Shown here piece after piece: positions 27,761-34,115 of a DNA stretch of 64,000 bases. The DNA lies in IMG/VR virus record IMGVR_UViG_3300010354_000002, positions 1 through 64,000 of that record, one strand, 5' to 3'. The translations under genes were made by a program, and so were the position numbers. Position 1 is the stretch's first letter; each line of letters opens with the position of its first letter. Under the pieces are notes generated by a model. It was given only the letters and a program-made list of their open reading frames with translations, did no database searches and was not told the DNA's origin. The DNA comes from a virus.

Positions 27761-28163
27761 CAGTATCCAGATTGCGTTGTGCGATGGAGGCGAATGTCCG
27801 CAGGATCACCAGTTGGGCGATTGCCTCGCGGACAAAGTTGCTGCCACTACCGATGAAGATTCGTCGCTTTTCACGGTCATCGGTGGATCGGGCGTCCCGG
27901 GCTGTTGCCAAAGCGCATTCCAAGTTTCCTTGCACGGTCTGAAGTCCGAGGCCAAGCCCGATAAGGACATCATCCTCCAAGCCTGCCGACCATATGGCAT
28001 TGGCGTAGCCCTTGATGCGGTCAACCGCATTGCGCAGGTCTGTACAAACAGCGTCAAGATCAGCCCATCCACGCCAACTCAGGTCTTCGATGTGACGAAA
28101 GTCGGGGAGGCGATATTCCGCAACGTTGTCCAAGACTGTCTTCAGGGTAAAAGGTGCATTCAT
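27747..28163 (-). CDS. Hypothetical protein, 138 aa; paralogue of gene 28641-29051
   Basis: ATG 28163 with AAAGGAG upstream and a GCCCG/CGGGC hairpin in the leader. It is an all-helical protein with IEDLSWRGWADLDAVCTDL and LGLQTVQGNLECALATARD. These align with IKDLTWKSWDDINAVAEII and ALECQITSNLRCALSVAQD of the gene at 28641-29051, so the two are tandem paralogues separated by one gene. Function unknown. Confidence 0.65.
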   Translation of the reverse strand: MNAPFTLKTVLDNVAEYRLPDFRHIEDLSWRGWADLDAVCTDLRNAVDRIKGYANAIWSAGLEDDVLIGLGLGLQTVQGNLECALATARDARSTDDREKRRIFIGSGSNFVREAIAQLVILRTFASIAQRNLDTVDNP

Positions 28164-28184
28164 TCTAGTTCTCCTTTGTCAGTA

Positions 28185-28200
28185 GCCCGATTGCCCGGGC
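28185..28200 (-). promoter_or_regulatory. Class II intercistronic hairpin
   Basis: GCCCG (28185-28189) and CGGGC (28196-28200) with a six-base loop, between the stop of 28215-28580 and the SD of 27747-28163. The surrounding minus-strand sequence GAACGACAACACGAAGG resembles the leader before gene 33113-33358. Confidence 0.55.
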
Positions 28201-28214
28201 CTTCGTGTTGTCGT

Positions 28215-28580
28215 TCAGGCAATGCCCAATTCGGTAGAAATCCGGTTGATTTTGGCCGCCAATGCTTGACGCTTGGCAATCAACCATTCGTCCGCAGGAA
28301 TGTCAGAAAAGGCGACAGAAGCGACGATCCCGCGATATTCAAAAATCGCATTGTTCAGACGCTTGATTTCCCGAGCCAAAACAAAATCGCGCAACGGATC
28401 GCCAATCCCCAATGTGTTGGCGAGTGTCGCAACCTCCTGCTCAAGCCGCACTGATGTTGAGATTCGGAAATCGCAATAATCGCCATTGAGATCCTTGTCA
28501 GTCCAATTGCGGAGATCGTTGATGCGATTGGCGATCTTCTTGATCGCGGTGATGGTGTCGTTGTTCAGGTTGATGTTCAT
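28215..28580 (-). CDS. Hypothetical helical protein, 121 aa
   Basis: Start at ATG 28580 (CAGGAGAACTACG upstream); the longer frame to 28631 would include the promoter. N-terminal NLNNDTITAIKKIANRINDL and several heptad-like stretches suggest a coiled coil. No family recognised. Expressed from the class I promoter at 28616-28644. Confidence 0.6.
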   Translation of the reverse strand: MNINLNNDTITAIKKIANRINDLRNWTDKDLNGDYCDFRISTSVRLEQEVATLANTLGIGDPLRDFVLAREIKRLNNAIFEYRGIVASVAFSDIPADEWLIAKRQALAAKINRISTELGIA

Positions 28581-28594
28581 CGTAGTTCTCCTGT

Positions 28595-28644
28595 ATCGGT
28601 TCTTCCGATGGGGTGATTGTACAACTCGCACACTGCGTTGTCAA
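28595..28644 (-). promoter_or_regulatory. Class I promoter-hairpin cassette
   Basis: Minus strand: -35 TTGACA (28639-28644), 17-bp spacer, perfect-looking -10 TACAAT (28616-28621), hairpin ATCGG-AAGAA-CCGAT at 28595-28609, then CAGGAGAACTACG before ATG 28580. Confidence 0.85.
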
Positions 28645-29051
28645 GCAAGATTGAGTTCGCGCAAGGCATGTCCTGCAAAGACCCCGATCACGTCCAGTTG
28701 AGCGAGGGCAGAGCGAAGGAGGTCGCGGACACACGCATTTCGTGAGCACGCATCAATTTGATTGGGACTGTCTCGGATATCCTGTGCAACTGACAGGGCA
28801 CATCGCAGGTTGCTGGTTATCTGGCACTCCAATGCAATAAACAATCCACATGCGTACCCATTTTCGTGAATGATCGGCTTCAGGGCGTTTTTGTATGCGG
28901 TGATGGTGCCAAGCGCATCATTTATGATTTCGGCTACAGCATTGATATCGTCCCACGATTTCCACGTCAAGTCCTTGATTGGTGCGAGGGATTCAATGCT
29001 GTGCCCATAGAGAATCTGCAATACTGCGGTTGCGGGCAAAGTGGTGTCCAT
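28641..29051 (-). CDS. Hypothetical protein, 136 aa; paralogue of gene 27747-28163
   Basis: ATG 29051 is preceded by AGGAGAACTTAG. It aligns along most of its length with the gene at 27747-28163 (shared [IL]x[DP][LI][ST]W[KR]xWxD[IL][ND]AV and C[AR][LC]A-type helices). Each copy has its own leader hairpin; this one has a full promoter. Function unknown. Confidence 0.65.
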   Translation of the reverse strand: MDTTLPATAVLQILYGHSIESLAPIKDLTWKSWDDINAVAEIINDALGTITAYKNALKPIIHENGYACGLFIALECQITSNLRCALSVAQDIRDSPNQIDACSRNACVRDLLRSALAQLDVIGVFAGHALRELNLA

Positions 29052-29065
29052 CTAAGTTCTCCTGT

Positions 29066-29116
29066 ATCGGTTCTTCCGATGGGGTGATTGTACAAGCGTT
29101 GCAACGGCGTTGTCAA
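29066..29116 (-). promoter_or_regulatory. Class I promoter-hairpin cassette
   Basis: Minus strand: T6 tract, CGCCC, -35 TTGACA (29111-29116), 18-bp spacer, -10 TACAAT (29087-29092), hairpin ATCGG-AAGAA-CCGAT at 29066-29080, CAGGAGA, then ATG 29051. The leader is almost identical to that at 28595-28644. Confidence 0.85.
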
Positions 29117-29133
29117 GGGCGCACAGGAAAAAA

Positions 29134-29622
29134 TTACAAGCCTTCCAGCCACTGATCCAGTTCGGTGTGATCAAGCCGGGGGTCGTCCAACGAAACGCCG
29201 TCTTGCGTTTTGTTGTAGCCAAAGTACCGAAGTTTTTCTCGCGCCTCCGTCCACGATTCAGATCGGCGAACAGCACGGTACAGGGCTTCTGTGTTGCCTA
29301 CCCACAACGTTACGTTCCATGTTTCGTAGTTTGCCCATCCGTTGTAGGTTTCATCATCCAATGACGTTGCGTCTTTATCTGCTTCGACCGTATCCGTTCC
29401 GCAATCGCTTGGACATCCGTGTTTGTGGCAAAGGTTGCCATAGATTAGTTTGGCCGCTTCTGAATCCGGGCCGTTGGACATAGGCCCGGGGCGAAAACCC
29501 ATCCTGATGCATTGGCACAAACGCCTGTACTCGCGGCTGGCCTGACCGTCGTGATGATCGGTGTACCACCAGTAATGCGCCTCAACGATATCGAACCTTG
29601 TGTAGTCGTAACCGATTGTCAT
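29134..29622 (-). CDS. Phage protein with NYETWNV domain (DUF7249-like), 162 aa
   Basis: ATG 29622 has AGGAG ten bases upstream and overlaps the stop of the next upstream gene by four bases. The C-terminal half contains YNGWANYETWNVTLWVGNTE, the hallmark of a small domain spread widely in phages (NYETWNVALWI). The N-terminal half has LCHKHGCPSDCGTD, a Cys/His cluster that may bind metal. Function of the domain is not established. Confidence 0.7.
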   Translation of the reverse strand: MTIGYDYTRFDIVEAHYWWYTDHHDGQASREYRRLCQCIRMGFRPGPMSNGPDSEAAKLIYGNLCHKHGCPSDCGTDTVEADKDATSLDDETYNGWANYETWNVTLWVGNTEALYRAVRRSESWTEAREKLRYFGYNKTQDGVSLDDPRLDHTELDQWLEGL

Positions 29623-29942
29623 GTTGCTGCTCCTGCGTGAATGTAGTTGTCGTGTTCCCCAACCAGATATGGCGTTGCATTCATGGGTTGACCACGTCGA
29701 ACCCAACGTCCATTTTTCCTGCGTGTCACTATGACGCAATTCCCAACCCCGAGGCATACTGTCTTCCCATCAATGACCTTGTTTGATCTAACGACGATGC
29801 AACGGCGAGACCGAACTTGAACGATGATGTAACTATGCCGATCAGTCCATAGCAGGTGGGTAACTGAATCTCCCACCTGCGGCACGTGATCCAAGGGACT
29901 ATGGATTGCAATCAGGTTCAGTAGGCTCCAATCAAATCTCAT
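29619..29942 (-). CDS. Small beta-rich paralogue family protein, 107 aa
   Basis: Start uncertain: ATG 29942 overlaps the upstream stop, and ATG 29969 is another choice; neither has a clear SD. The core (VGDSVTHLLWTDRHSYIIVQ, CIVVRSNKVIDG, RRKNGRWVRRGQP, YLVGEHDNY) aligns with gene 56619-56975 and more loosely with 19237-19446. Function unknown; probably a small beta barrel. Confidence 0.55.
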   Translation of the reverse strand: MRFDWSLLNLIAIHSPLDHVPQVGDSVTHLLWTDRHSYIIVQVRSRRCIVVRSNKVIDGKTVCLGVGNCVIVTRRKNGRWVRRGQPMNATPYLVGEHDNYIHAGAAT

Positions 29943-30216
29943 GGAATGAGAGAGACCAGTGATAGTCATGTTGATACCAGAATCCATGTCGTTGACAAAT
30001 GGCACGCAGTTCGTTGGCGGCCTGCCATTCATCATCGCCATAGTTCAACAAGGTGTATAGCGGCGACCCTTCGATCGTCATAATGAAGGCAGAATTGCTT
30101 CCCCATTCCTCGCCACGCCTTTTCCATTCGGCAATAGACACAATCTTTGCCTCGCCGTCCCTTCTCTTTTCCAGCCATTTACGGATTTCGTTTTTCAATG
30201 CAGTACTGCTTCTCAT
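29932..30216 (-). CDS. Hypothetical protein, 94 aa
   Basis: Start at ATG 30216 with AAGGAG eight bases upstream; a longer frame lacks an SD. Basic N-terminal helix (ALKNEIRKWLEKRRDGEAK), then FIMTIEGSPLYTLLNYGDDE and a His/Trp-rich end. Family not recognised. Operon with gene 30227-30433. Confidence 0.6.
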   Translation of the reverse strand: MRSSTALKNEIRKWLEKRRDGEAKIVSIAEWKRRGEEWGSNSAFIMTIEGSPLYTLLNYGDDEWQAANELRAICQRHGFWYQHDYHWSLSFHEI

Positions 30217-30226
30217 TGGATTCTCC

Positions 30227-30433
30227 TTAGATTGCTCGAAATACAAACGTGTTGTTGTACTCACGGTACAGGAACAGATTGTCCCGATGCAACGACTTCT
30301 CAAACAGATGCTTGGCTTCGGTGATGGTTATCCGAGCCTCAACGCCTTCGCACAACTCAACGTAATATGTGCCCGAACCCGGGAAATGCAGGTTGACAAC
30401 CTGAGGCTTGGTATCGGTGTGCAAAACTTTCAT
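30227..30433 (-). CDS. Small hypothetical protein, 68 aa
   Basis: ATG 30433 follows CAGGAACCATAG. It is a beta-type protein (TYYVELCEGVEARITITEAK) with no recognised family. First gene of an operon driven by the class I promoter at 30468-30496. Confidence 0.6.
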   Translation of the reverse strand: MKVLHTDTKPQVVNLHFPGSGTYYVELCEGVEARITITEAKHLFEKSLHRDNLFLYREYNNTFVFRAI

Positions 30434-30446
30434 CTATGGTTCCTGT

Positions 30447-30496
30447 ATCGGTGGTTCCGATGAGTACATCATACACGCCATGTTCTTGGTTGTCAA
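30447..30496 (-). promoter_or_regulatory. Class I promoter-hairpin cassette
   Basis: Minus strand: -35 TTGACA (30491-30496), 17-bp spacer, -10 TATGAT (30468-30473), hairpin ATCGG-AACCA-CCGAT at 30447-30461, then CAGGAAC before ATG 30433. The loop differs from the other copies while the stem is kept. Confidence 0.85.
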
Positions 30497-30513
30497 GAAG
30501 AACGTCAAAATTG

Positions 30514-30924
30514 TTACACAGGCCAGATGACGGATTCAACAGCACGGTCGCTCCAACCGTACTGGCCATAGTGAAGCGGGTTTTTGTGCAACAACACGCC
30601 CCTATGGCTTGCATGCAGGTCGCCGTCTCCAAGCCATTGCGGGATTGTGTAGTTGCCGGTCGTATACGCCAAAATCTTGGCCTTGCAGGTGTCGTTGTAG
30701 CCACGTGCAACCCACTCGTCGCAAACTGCCACTCCGTAGGCCACCAGAGCGTCTACATGACCACGCCACTGCTTGGCGCAGGGATGATTAACCCAGCCTC
30801 TGGCTTCTGGGTCGGTGATCGCTTTCAGCAGTTGCAGTGTTTCAACTCGCTGCTTACCAAGACGCTGGCGATCAAGCACTCGTGCGGAAGCCGTGAAATC
30901 GGCGAATGGAAGAAACGTTTGCAT
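30514..30924 (-). CDS. Pyrimidine-dimer DNA glycosylase-like protein (MSMEG_6728 type), 136 aa
   Basis: Likely acts on UV-damaged or other altered DNA. The whole length follows the family: MQTFLPFADFTASARVLDRQ, RLGKQRVETLQLLKAI, WVNHPCAKQWRGH, AYGVAVCDEWVARGYND, PQWLGDGDLHASHRGVLL. The start at ATG 30924 is fixed by GAGGT six bases upstream and by the conserved MQTFLP opening. Family members are annotated as pyrimidine dimer DNA glycosylases, but biochemical proof for this branch is limited. Confidence 0.8.
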   Translation of the reverse strand: MQTFLPFADFTASARVLDRQRLGKQRVETLQLLKAITDPEARGWVNHPCAKQWRGHVDALVAYGVAVCDEWVARGYNDTCKAKILAYTTGNYTIPQWLGDGDLHASHRGVLLHKNPLHYGQYGWSDRAVESVIWPV

Positions 30925-30962
30925 TGTGTACCTCGTACAGGTTTACCGGTGTCCGGTTGGTC

Positions 30963-31016
30963 GCACCACCGCCGTATCAATTGCCATTTCCGAGAAGTTT
31001 CGGCGACGGTGGTGCA
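30963..31016. repeat. Long inverted repeat between early genes
   Basis: GCACCACCG and CGGTGGTGC (nine bases each, with extra CG pairs) flank about 35 bases that contain a smaller CCGA/TCGG pairing. There is no U-run on either side, so it is not a standard terminator. It lies in the leader of the glycosylase gene, downstream of gene 31026-31451. Confidence 0.5.
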
Positions 31017-31025
31017 GGGAAGATT

Positions 31026-31451
31026 TTACGCTTGCTTTTCGGCTTTGTCAATGATGCCGTCAATGTCCCGCAGGAGTCGTGTCAGGTAGATCGCCAAATC
31101 CAACGACTCTTCAACCGCCATGCGCACCCAGAATTCTGGCGGGACGTCAGTCCTGTCCACGGTGCATTTGTAGTGATCCAGTCCGACCTTTTCGCGTCTG
31201 CGCATCAGATGGATGATTGAGTCAAGCGTTGCGCTGTTGCGCTTCAAACGTCCACGCCCAGACAGCAGGTTCCACGCCTCGATTGCCATCCTACGTTGGT
31301 GATGCCACCGTCCGCTTGTGCCACAGACCTCGTCCGAGCATACGACGCGCCACCATTGCGACCCGTCTGTTGCCCATTGAGGAGTCTCCTCAACGGGACA
31401 AGCCTCTGTCATGCAGACAGGACACGGCAGAGGCAGGTCCTCATTCTCCAT
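31026..31451 (-). CDS. Protein with CxxC zinc-finger N-terminus, 141 aa
   Basis: ATG 31451 has GGAGAAGG about nine bases upstream and overlaps the end of a small membrane protein gene. Residues 8-40 hold CPVC and VCSDEVCG, the pattern of the Lar-like restriction-alleviation fold (CPxC ... V.C..C), followed by WHHQRRMAIEAWNL, where Lar-type proteins have A-I-x-x-W-N. The second half is an unrelated helical region (VEESLDLAIYLTRLLRDIDG). A Lar-like role against host restriction is possible but not proven. Confidence 0.65.
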   Translation of the reverse strand: MENEDLPLPCPVCMTEACPVEETPQWATDGSQWWRVVCSDEVCGTSGRWHHQRRMAIEAWNLLSGRGRLKRNSATLDSIIHLMRRREKVGLDHYKCTVDRTDVPPEFWVRMAVEESLDLAIYLTRLLRDIDGIIDKAEKQA

Positions 31452-31593
31452 ATTGGGTAGCCTTCTCCAGCAATGCATCGCGGTAGGCAAATTCGGCATC
31501 CAGAACACCGATCTGCGACCATGCGAATATTGCGATTACCGCAATCCCGAACAAGACTTCAAGCACCTGTTTCAAGAATTTGTATCTGTTCAT
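31441..31593 (-). CDS. Small single-pass membrane protein, 50 aa
   Basis: A 51-codon frame beginning ATG 31593 with AGGGAAA upstream and ending TGA 31441, overlapping the next ATG by 11 bases. Residues 11-30 (LEVLFGIAVIAIFAWSQIGV) form one transmembrane helix preceded by Lys and Arg, so the N-terminus should be cytoplasmic. Unknown role; holin-like or inhibitor proteins have this size. Confidence 0.5.
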   Translation of the reverse strand: MNRYKFLKQVLEVLFGIAVIAIFAWSQIGVLDAEFAYRDALLEKATQYGE

Positions 31594-31609
31594 TCTGTTT
31601 CCCTATGAG

Positions 31610-32014
31610 TTAGCCGCGAGCGGCAGACAGGTATGCGTTGACGGCATCCCGCACAATAACCGACCTGTTTCGCCCAGTTTCGGCAGCATGTCGGTTGAGG
31701 TCGCCCATCAGATCAGTGTCCATGGCAAACGTGATCGCAACCACTCGCCGGGTTGTCTGCGGGACAATCGGAGTGAACGCAACCGGTTCCGCAATGTCCA
31801 CCACGGTGCAACCAAGCACATTGGCAAGGCGATCTGCCGTACCGGGGAGCACATTGCCAATTCCCCGCAGGGCAACGGACAGGCTATTTGTGGACACACC
31901 GGAAGCGGCTGCAATGTCACGCAGTACAGGACGGCCCTTCTCTGGGAACACTTCGGCCCAACGCCGGTAAATCTCGGGCGTTTTCAGTTTGTAACGTCGA
32001 ACTGTATCATTCAT
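31610..32014 (-). CDS. HTH plus ribbon-helix-helix regulator, 134 aa
   Basis: Likely transcriptional repressor. Residues 30-75 form an XRE/Cro-type helix-turn-helix (LRDIAAASGVSTNSLSVALR then TADRLANVLGC). Residues 92-134 resemble an Arc/MetJ-type ribbon-helix-helix (AITFAMDTDLMGDLNRHA, GRNRSVIVRDAVNAYL). It faces the divergent nuclease gene at 32130, with a GTTATTAAC palindrome in the shared promoter region, so autoregulation is likely. The SD AGGAGA is preceded by a GCCC/GGGC hairpin. Confidence 0.75.
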   Translation of the reverse strand: MNDTVRRYKLKTPEIYRRWAEVFPEKGRPVLRDIAAASGVSTNSLSVALRGIGNVLPGTADRLANVLGCTVVDIAEPVAFTPIVPQTTRRVVAITFAMDTDLMGDLNRHAAETGRNRSVIVRDAVNAYLSAARG

Positions 32015-32026
32015 TCAATGTCTCCT

Positions 32027-32076
32027 GCCCAAGAACGGGCCTTGGCATAATATCGTTATTAACACGGCACTGCAAT
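32027..32076 (-). promoter_or_regulatory. Promoter, operator-like palindrome and leader hairpin of the HTH-RHH gene
   Basis: Minus strand: -35 TTGCAG (32071-32076), 17-bp spacer, -10 TATTAT (32048-32053), then GCCC-GTTCTT-GGGC hairpin at 32027-32040 and AGGAGA. The spacer contains GTTAATAAC (32056-32064, arms GTTA/TAAC), a reasonable operator between the two divergent genes. Confidence 0.55.
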
Positions 32077-32129
32077 GTACGCACGGGCATCCCGTTGTCA
32101 CAAGCCACGGCTGATGGTAACACAAGGGC

Positions 32130-32621
32130 ATGTACAGACAGCCCAAATACGAACAAGAACGAGACCGAGCGGTGCAAACCGTTGTGCAGGATTTCCTTCA
32201 AATACAGACCAGTTGGCACTGCCCAGACCTGCGGTTGACTCAGACACCGGTAGGTGCACACGTGGATTACATGTGGCACCGTGGCGATCAACTGGTGCAT
32301 GTCGGCGAGTTGAAACGCAGGAATTTCACCCATGATCATTGGCCTGAATACATGATCAGCGCAAGCAAGGTTCATGCGATCCAGCGTTACGCAGAACTGG
32401 GCTGGATTCTAGTTCTGTTCAAGGACGGCTTGTTCCGCATCCCGGTGCGTAGAGGCATGGATGTAGTGATGAAGCGTGGAGGGCGCACAACCCAGTCTCG
32501 TGACTCTTGGGAGGCAGGAGGTGAACTGTGCGCCTATTTCACGCCATTGGATATGCACCGTTTCCACATGTGGACTGATATGTGGCAAAGAAGAGCGCAG
32601 AAAGCCCTCAGGGCTTCTTGA
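32130..32621 (+). CDS. PD-(D/E)XK nuclease-like protein, 163 aa
   Basis: The core has Asp46 in VGAHVDYMWH and E60-x-K62 in HVGELKRRN, the D...ExK arrangement of PD-(D/E)XK nucleases, followed by a helix with ISASKVHAIQRYAELGWILV. This resembles the restriction-like phage recombination nucleases that recognise DNA structures, but the specific family is not assigned. The only plus-strand gene in the early block; divergent from the HTH-RHH regulator. The SD before ATG 32130 is weak. It converges with the next minus gene with a 14-base overlap. Confidence 0.6.
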   Translation: MYRQPKYEQERDRAVQTVVQDFLQIQTSWHCPDLRLTQTPVGAHVDYMWHRGDQLVHVGELKRRNFTHDHWPEYMISASKVHAIQRYAELGWILVLFKDGLFRIPVRRGMDVVMKRGGRTTQSRDSWEAGGELCAYFTPLDMHRFHMWTDMWQRRAQKALRAS

Positions 32622-33048
32622 TCCACTCGCCCGGGACCCATCCATCTTTGGCATAATGCTGGCCCTCAAGCACCCTGACATGCGTCAATCCAGACAGGAA
32701 TCCGCCGTATCCCAGAATGCGCACACGGGTTCGGGATGGAGTCTCAAACATGCCGCCCTGAAGCCAGATGTTGAGTGCGCCTTCCTTGTCCTTGCGCCCC
32801 ATGGCTCCAAGAAAGTCCGAGGCAATCTTCTCAGATGCAAACACTGTGACTGGAGCGGACTCAATTCCATTATGGAGGTTGACGACGTCACCGATCTTTG
32901 CCGACACATTCGTCACGGTCTGTGTATTTGTGCTGCCACTGCTTGGCAGGAATACGCTTGCCACACAACCACCGAACAGGACTACCGGGATGGCGCATAC
33001 GATCAAGCAGCCTATCCCGGTAGCACCCAAACAATTCACGTCAGACAT
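32608..33048 (-). CDS. Membrane-anchored or lipoprotein, 146 aa
   Basis: Start at ATG 33048 with AAAGGAG upstream. Residues 9-33 (TGIGCLIVCAIPVVLFGGCV) are hydrophobic and end in a lipobox-like FGGC, so it is either a lipoprotein or N-anchored. The C-terminal domain ends GWVPGEWIKK, an SH3-like hallmark, after VRILGYGGFLSGLTHVRVLE. Function unknown; an exclusion or envelope role is speculative. Confidence 0.6.
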   Translation of the reverse strand: MSDVNCLGATGIGCLIVCAIPVVLFGGCVASVFLPSSGSTNTQTVTNVSAKIGDVVNLHNGIESAPVTVFASEKIASDFLGAMGRKDKEGALNIWLQGGMFETPSRTRVRILGYGGFLSGLTHVRVLEGQHYAKDGWVPGEWIKKP

Positions 33049-33072
33049 TGATTTACTCCTTTCAAAAGAACA

Positions 33073-33090
33073 GGCCCGGTTGCCCGAGCC
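33073..33090 (-). promoter_or_regulatory. Class II intercistronic hairpin
   Basis: GGCCCG and CGAGCC pair (one G-U on the minus-strand RNA) with a TTGCCC loop region, between the stop of 33113-33358 and the SD of 32608-33048. Same core GCCCG-GTTG-CCCG as at 33379-33396. Confidence 0.5.
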
Positions 33091-33112
33091 TTTGACATCA
33101 ACAATCTTGGCA

Positions 33113-33358
33113 TTAGCCTTTGTGCTTTTTGCCAACCTCCAGAATGGGCTTCCAACTAAACTCGCCATAAGGCAGCCACCAAATGCAAACATAGGACCAG
33201 CCGTTGTCCTGAAGTTCCTTGTTCCACCCCATGCACAGTGCAACCATGTCGTCGTGCGTACCTTCAAAGTGTTGCTCCCGGTATCTCGTGATAAGGCCAC
33301 AGTTCACTTGGGCGAAAACTGTGCCTTTGATTGTCTCAATGGTGGTCGTGGTGCTCAT
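33113..33358 (-). CDS. Hypothetical protein, 81 aa
   Basis: ATG 33358 follows CAGGAGAACTACG. The protein is Trp-rich (ALCMGWNKELQDNGWSYVCI, WWLPYGEFSWKPIL) and mixed alpha/beta, and belongs to no family I recognise. Expressed as second gene behind the promoter at 33737-33765. Confidence 0.55.
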   Translation of the reverse strand: MSTTTTIETIKGTVFAQVNCGLITRYREQHFEGTHDDMVALCMGWNKELQDNGWSYVCIWWLPYGEFSWKPILEVGKKHKG

Positions 33359-33378
33359 CGTAGTTCTCCTGTATGGGT

Positions 33379-33396
33379 AGCCCGGTTGCCCGGGCT
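33379..33396 (-). promoter_or_regulatory. Class II intercistronic hairpin
   Basis: AGCCCG (33379-33384) and CGGGCT (33391-33396) with a six-base loop, followed on the minus strand by ACCCATACAGGAGA. It stands in the same position relative to the SD as the class I hairpins, but without a recognisable promoter. Confidence 0.6.
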
Positions 33397-33420
33397 GTAT
33401 TGTCGTCGTTTCAATATCTG

Positions 33421-33702
33421 CTACTTGCGATACCGGGCTTGGCGGAGTGCGTCACCCAACTTCTCATTGTAGTAATCGTAATCGTCTTCAACCTTTTCCT
33501 CCTGTGCCTGAATCGGCCTAATGCCCAAGACTGAGCGATGCCGTCCAAAGTTCTGCTTGAAGGTAAACGCAATCTGAATCGCTCGGGCTTGCTCAGGTGT
33601 CAAGGTTTCAAGAACGGCGATCACGTTTTCAAGGTCTTGGTCGTTGTCGCTGAATTGGAGGGTCGGCTTGAAGTTCGGGTCGGTTGCTCGCAGAATGCTC
33701 AT
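33421..33702 (-). CDS. Hypothetical protein, 93 aa
   Basis: Start at ATG 33702 after CAGGAGAACTACG; a longer frame would cross the promoter. N-terminal PTLQFSDNDQDLENVIAVLE and TLTPEQARAIQIAFTFKQNF helices; C-terminal DYDYYNEKLGDALRQARYRK. No family recognised. First gene of its transcript. Confidence 0.6.
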   Translation of the reverse strand: MSILRATDPNFKPTLQFSDNDQDLENVIAVLETLTPEQARAIQIAFTFKQNFGRHRSVLGIRPIQAQEEKVEDDYDYYNEKLGDALRQARYRK

Positions 33703-33716
33703 CGTAGTTCTCCTGT

Positions 33717-33765
33717 ATCGGTGATCCGATGAAATGACTATACGCCCAAGACAAAGTGTTGTCAA
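33717..33765 (-). promoter_or_regulatory. Class I promoter-hairpin cassette
   Basis: Minus strand: TCTTTTTTCTGTACGCCC, -35 TTGACA (33760-33765), 17-bp spacer, -10 TATAGT (33737-33742), hairpin ATCGG-ATCA-CCGAT at 33717-33730, CAGGAGA. The upstream T-tract and CGCCC match the promoter at 29066-29116. Confidence 0.85.
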
Positions 33766-33803
33766 GGGCGTACAGAAAAAAGACGATAAGTTTTTTTGGC
33801 GTG

Positions 33804-34106
33804 TCAGACGTCGTTGTTGTCGCCGTCCCATACGACACGTGATAGCGGAATGGAGTACACGGTCGTACCTGCGGAAGAGGCATTCTCCACGACGCAGTAC
33901 GTTGCGTCCTTCAGCCGGTATGTTGCCAAGCATGTGATAGACACGTTCTTCCCGGCCTTCATGTACGACCCTTTTAGGCCGTTGTAGCGAGTCAGGGCAT
34001 GCAGTTTGCCTTCAAGGTGTTTGACCCTCCCCTGAAGCAGCAACGAGACATACGTGGTTGCCAGCACAAACGCAGTGAAGATCAACGTGGTTATGGTGTC
34101 CAGCAT
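33804..34106 (-). CDS. N-anchored small protein, 100 aa
   Basis: ATG 34106 has a perfect GGAGG five bases upstream. Residues 3-26 (TTLIFTAFVLATTYVSLLLQ) form a transmembrane helix, followed by a short coiled segment and a beta-rich soluble end (NVSITCLATYRLKDATYCVV). Family not recognised. Inner-membrane location predicted. Confidence 0.6.
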   Translation of the reverse strand: MLDTITTLIFTAFVLATTYVSLLLQGRVKHLEGKLHALTRYNGLKGSYMKAGKNVSITCLATYRLKDATYCVVENASSAGTTVYSIPLSRVVWDGDNNDV

Positions 34107-34115
34107 GTCAACCTC

